Positions 59,742 to 64,000 of a DNA stretch of 64,000 nt are shown here, one piece after another. The DNA is from Pterois miles (lineage: Eukaryota > Chordata > Actinopteri > Perciformes > Scorpaenidae): contig CAMQGK010000242.1 of NCBI GenBank assembly GCA_947000775.1, positions 3,515,001 through 3,579,000 of the forward strand, written 5' to 3'. The translations under genes and the position numbers were made by a program. Below the pieces are notes generated by a model. That model was not told where the DNA came from. It made no database searches and saw only the letters and a program-made list of their open reading frames with translations. How positions within the stretch are numbered: the first letter of the stretch is position 1; every line of letters begins with the position of its first letter.

Positions 59742-60232
59742 CGTCACATACCGCTGCTTGGTCGGTGACCCTCGGCGTCAGAGACCTCTCTTGCGTAACT
59801 TTTGGATGGTCCAGGGATGGCGGGTCAAAATACTTTTCTTACATGCATAGTGTCCTTTCAAAATAAACTTTCAGTTTCTGTAAAACAACCACGTAGTTAG
59901 AGTTCAGAAATGGCTGTGATTGGCATTAACTTTACGAACAACTTACATGAGTTGCTAGTCACTTATATAGTTACGACATTGGACTGATGACACCAGTGAG
60001 TCATGTGACTCAGAACTGACGTCAGCCTTACTTTTAGTTTCACCTGGGACACGAACACAAGTCTCCTGGTTGAAAGTATTGTGTTTGTTTGACCCATCCA
60101 CCGCCCCTCATGTCCACCCTCAGTGGACTCTCATGCTATTAATACTATGTTACTGCTCTGATCATCAAATAACACTGTGGGTGGGTTTACATCGGAGATA
60201 GTTGAAAGCCCGGCTCTTCACATACTACAACA
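59742..60232 (+). repeat. family A repeat, copy 10, longest copy
   Basis: The full set of blocks is present in order: 'ccgctgcttggtcggtgacc', 'cttttggatggtccaggga', 'acatgcatagtgtcctttca', 'acttttagtttcacctggg', 'caagtctcctggttgaaag', 'gacccatccaccgcccc', 'ctgctctgatcatcaaataa' and 'gtgggtttacatcggag'. This is the best reference copy in the window. No terminal repeats, tail or coding frame could be seen. Confidence 0.75.
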
Positions 60233-62290
60233 AAATAGGCGATAATGATGTCAGTCTGACACTGCCAATGACCATGTGGAAAGGGTTGTGTGGTCAATTA
60301 CTGAATTAATATATAAAAAATATAATAAAATATAATAAATACATACGTGCTGTGTGTTAGCCTAAATTTTGCTTGCTTAAAATTCCCTTGACAATCTAAT
60401 GGAAACACATCTAATGGTGGAAAGTAACTATGTAGATATTCAAAGACTTCACTTGTTTGTAGTAGTAACTAAATAGTGTTTGCTGCACTTAGATGGGAAT
60501 AAGGAAGCTATAGATTGTTGAATGTTTGTGTTCTGTGAAGACATGCTCCAGGTCAGAAAATATGCAATACTGTTATTAAATTGTGCAGCATGTAAACTTT
60601 TTAGAGCGTTGCACTTACTACACCTTGAGTGTTTTGATTCCCGGAGCCGTACAATACAAATAGTCATAGATGGTATATCATTTATGTTGACTTGCAAGAA
60701 GCAGAGGTTCAGCTTATCTGACACACAAACAACTGGAGAAGCTTTACCAGAGGAAACATGTATAATTTCCCAATTACAATAAACCTATGTATTAGACTGC
60801 TTGTGTTGTACTGTAGAGATGCTATGCTGGCTAAGTGATTACCTTAAAAACACAACCATCAGAGCAGCACAGCCCTGTCACTGTGGCTCAACATTTTCAA
60901 ACAGGGATAAAAGGATCTTTTCACTGAAGGCTGATTACATGGTTTCAGTACTGCAGAGCAGATATTTCTGAAACGCTCACTCCTCCTTCTCTGAGAGCTT
61001 TTCTGCCATTCTCGTGCACTATTTATTCTATTTAAACCCATCCCTATGATGACTGACTATTTCCATGTAATACATAAATTGTTCCCGCTGGGATTTCTAA
61101 GATAGGCGCTCTACATAGGGAAGCATTTTGCTGCAGTTAAGGGGTCAGCTTTGAAAACGCTTGGAAGGATAATGACTGGCTTTGTGCATGTGTGCCTGTG
61201 TTTGACCGTGTGTGTTCATGTGTGTGCATTATTGATCTGTTCAGGGCTTCTCTCCTGGATAGCTGATTTTCTGGGCAGAGACAGAGAACTCCCCTGCAGA
61301 GCTGAACCTTATGTTTCTGAAACACAGTTCAAGCCGTTATCGTTCGCTTCTCCCTTCTCCTTTTAGTTATCCCATCCTCAACAGCATATCTCTCCCTCTC
61401 ACCGTCTTTTCAACTTTTACCCTCTCGCCATCTTTCCCATTTGTCCACTTTTCATCCCTTGTTCCTTTCCCTCCTTTGCCAGCCCTTTGCTGCGCATCTA
61501 CTGCTTTTTGTTTCCCCCGTTCTCTCTGTTCTCCCACTCTCGTTGTGGCCTCTTGCAGATGTCGGATCAGACAGAACAACATGACTCACACAGAGAGGGG
61601 ATGAATTCCCTTTGGTTCACCATCCAGTATCAAATGGGAGTGTGTGCTGTGCACAGAACCTTAAACCACCGTTGGAAACATGAAACACTGAGAGAGACTA
61701 AACTGTGGTTATGGGAGGTCAAATTGTCCACAAGAGGACTAGGAAAGGCTTGTTTGAAATGCAATCTCTGTAAGATTTATTGCTTGAAATGTTTACTTAC
61801 TTTGTGGACGAACACTCTGGAGTATTATGAAGAAGTCATGAATGAAGAAGTGATGATAATTGGTCATCACATTCTTTTCATTCCAATGCACACAAACTTA
61901 CTGTTTGGTGTTAAAAATGTTAAACTAAATGAATAAGCTAGATAATTTTACACTAAATACAAATGACATGGTGAAAAATGATTCAAAGAGTCCCAGTAAC
62001 AGAGCAGGGGGGCAAGAGGGGGTAAAGTGTGATTTAATGTGGCAGTGTCTTTAAAACACTGGATCAGAGCAAACAAGACTTTATAGTTGTTTTTACTTAA
62101 AACAAAGCTTAATAATAATAAAGCTTAATAGTGTAACAAACAGTTATATTAAGCCAAACCATGATTTTTTCTTTTTTTACTAAACCTAACCAAGAGGTTT
62201 TGTAGCATTTTTTTTCAGTTTACAGTGTTAAGCACATTTAAATCTAAAACTGCTTTAGTGTTACAGTTGTAGTCAAAGATTAATAGAACA
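60233..62290. other. non-coding stretch, no gene recognised
   Basis: The longest frame (61487-61936, 149 codons, plus) resembles no known protein and has no supporting context. A pyrimidine-rich part lies at 61340-61550. Confidence 0.5.
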
Positions 62291-62642
62291 CATCCATCGT
62301 CAACCGCTTATCCCATTAGGGGTCGCGGGGAGGCTGGAGCCGATCCCAGCCGGCATTGGTGGGGAAGGCCTCACCCTGGACAGGTCGCCAGTCCATCGCA
62401 GGGCACATAGAGACAGACAACATTTAGACAGACAACCATTCACGCTCACATCCACGGGCAATTTAGAGTCATCAATTAACCTGAACAGCATGTCTTTGGA
62501 CTGTGAGAGGAAGCTGGAGTACCCGGAGAAAACCCACGCTTGCACATGCAAACTCCACACAGAAGAGTCCCAAGCCGGATTCGAACCTGCGACCCTCTTG
62601 CTGTGAGGCGAGAGTGCTAACCACTACACCACCCTGCAGCCC
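62291..62642 (-). repeat. tRNA-headed SINE with ATCC-type tail, near full length
   Basis: On the minus strand a tRNA-like head shows 'tagtggttagcactct' (A-box region, 62626-62611) and 'ggttcgaatcc' (B box, 62587-62577). A central part reads 'gtgtggagtttgcatgtgca' and 'ctccggg'-like words, and the 3' part has 'tgcgatggactggcgacctg' and 'gctccagcctccccgcgacc'. It ends in GGATG. Truncated relatives are at 12955-13140 and 29422-29660. The head is not a functional tRNA gene. Confidence 0.85.
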
Positions 62643-63360
62643 TAAATAGAACACATTCAGTTGCATTATTGTCAGTGGGATCTTGGTTATAATGGTGATA
62701 TTGCCTTTTGAAATTAAGAAGATTTATTCGTATTCCTTTTTATCTTTCAAGTGAGAAAAAAATATGTGTATGTAAGCCATATGGTTGAGAAATTTTAGGC
62801 ATTTCAAGTGAAAATATACCCATTTTTAAGTGGTTAACAGATTAAATGCTAACAATGATACGAATTGATTAACGTGTGTCGTCCATGATAAATCAGCCTC
62901 ATGGTATGAGGGAAACGATTTAACAGAACAATATGAAAAGACTTCATCATCAGACAGGCCACAAAAGTAACAGACCCTGCAGACATTTCAAGAATCAACA
63001 GAAATAGATTGATGGATCATGTACTTTAGCACGGATATACAGTCAGCATGAAGTGTGGCTCTGACATATGGAGTGGTTCAAAAAGAGATTTTAGTGATGA
63101 AATCCTGATAAGTGATGGCCAAAATTTTAATATCTCCATCTGTTTGACCATTTCAGTGAGGCAGAGGGACAGTAACTTACACAAACTAAAGCTGGAACAT
63201 CTGGGTTGTACGGGGTGCAGAGGAAAGGGGAGCACGCCATGATATACGGCGGCAAGTCGAAGAGAGAAGTATGTCATTGTAACATTAGACTATTACACTA
63301 ATCCTTCCCATTTAGACACACTTCAAAGAGACGCTTAAAAACTGGAGAGGGAGCCCAGAG

Positions 63361-63362
<2 letters not shown>
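62643..63362. other. non-coding stretch, nothing recognised
   Basis: AT-rich, no coding signal. Confidence 0.5.

Positions 63363-63401
<39 letters not shown>
63363..63401. repeat. (GT)n microsatellite
   Basis: About 19 GT units. Confidence 0.97.
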
Positions 63402-63405
<4 letters not shown>

Positions 63406-63544
63406 ATAATGGGTGTGCATCTGTGGGGGTGTTAAAATATGTGTGTCAGTCAGTTGAGGGTGTGTGGGTGGGTTGTGCAGATAGGTGAGGACTTGACCCC
63501 TGAGGTTAATCCTAAATCTTAACCATAGAGAAACATGATCCATA

Positions 63545-63571
63545 ACACACACACACACACACACACACACA
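63545..63571. repeat. (CA)n microsatellite
   Basis: About 13 CA units, inverted to the GT tract 144 bp upstream. Confidence 0.95.
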
Positions 63572-64000
63572 GAGGAAGCAGTGGGGTGTCCAGACGGTAT
63601 TAGCAGTATTTTTAGCTTTCCTCAAGCGTGCATCAAACAAAGACTGCCTTTCACATGCTCAGTCTGGCCTCCCTGCCTCCCGTTTTCGTTCCTCCTCCCT
63701 TAGTCTCCTTTTCTTGTTTTCCTTTCTCTCCCTCCTGTCAGTTTTCCCTCTCCACTCTTTTTTCATCCTTCCCAGTCCCAGTCATGTTCATTTTCTTTAA
63801 CCCCCCATTCCCTCCATCCCATCCCTTTGCTCCCTTGAGGCCCATTCATCCAACAGTACCTTAATAAACCCTGCCTCGATCCCGTCCTCCCTCCAGTCAC
63901 AACTTTCTTTCTCCGTCTCACTCTTTCTTCACCACGACCCAGCCGCTCTGGCTAAATAAACACCGGCTGCACAGCTGGTCACCAGATTTATATTCCCCCC
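63572..64000. other. pyrimidine-rich non-coding end of the window
   Basis: C/T-rich sequence (63660-63930) with an open frame explained by the composition. No gene is recognised. Confidence 0.5.

Noticed and set aside
61487..61936. 149-codon open frame on the plus strand
   Set aside because: There is no recognisable domain, no splice or promoter context, and its start lies in a pyrimidine-rich stretch.
62560..62642. tRNA gene on the minus strand
   Set aside because: It is the head of a dispersed SINE with truncated relatives in the same window.

Overview
The window looks like nuclear DNA of a percomorph teleost fish. It is AT-rich, with many (CA)n/(GT)n microsatellites, tRNA-headed fish-type SINEs, LINE-type tails, Ty3/gypsy LTR elements of chromovirus type, and cut-and-paste DNA transposons of the hAT/ZBED and pogo types. 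The organism call is my inference from these repeat families; no species can be named from the sequence alone. I recognise no host gene exon anywhere in the 64 kb, so this is intergenic or deep intronic DNA whose readable content is mobile DNA.

Layout. The window opens with a probable fragment of LTR sequence. At 3224-8484 lies a nearly full-length Ty3/gypsy chromovirus on the minus strand, flanked by a 5-bp target-site duplication. It has two LTRs, gag, CCHC knuckle, protease, reverse transcriptase, RNase H, integrase and chromodomain, all recognisable but spread over broken frames. At 10093-10960 is an internally deleted pogo-like transposon (minus strand) whose transposase jumps over the catalytic core. 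From 12.2 to 13.1 kb three dispersed repeats lie next to each other. At 15071-16248 is a cleanly bounded, internally deleted hAT element with a perfect 8-bp duplication and matching terminal inverted repeats. At 23.19-26.3 kb an abrupt GC-rich block full of homopolymers contains the remains of a second Ty3/gypsy element on the plus strand; its base quality looks poor.

From 26 kb to the end the window is AT-rich non-coding DNA with scattered repeats. A modular unclassified repeat family occurs at about ten places in both orientations. SINEs lie at 29.7, 49.4 and 62.3 kb, with truncated relatives of the last at 13.0 and 29.4 kb. Solo LINE-type tails ending in CTTAT repeats lie at 14.6, 20.9, 34.0 and 48.9 kb. 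A 40-bp minisatellite lies at 39.8-40.05 kb and a perfect 82-bp TA palindrome at 56.7 kb.

There is no operon or pathway here. The elements relate only through insertion history: for example, a LINE tail is nested in a copy of the modular repeat at 34 kb, and the chromovirus sits in sequence that itself looks repetitive. Nothing in the window supports a new functional system. The most useful leads are the modular repeat family, the biased deletions between the two chromovirus LTRs, the GC-rich block, and the recurring head-to-head GT/CA tract pairs.
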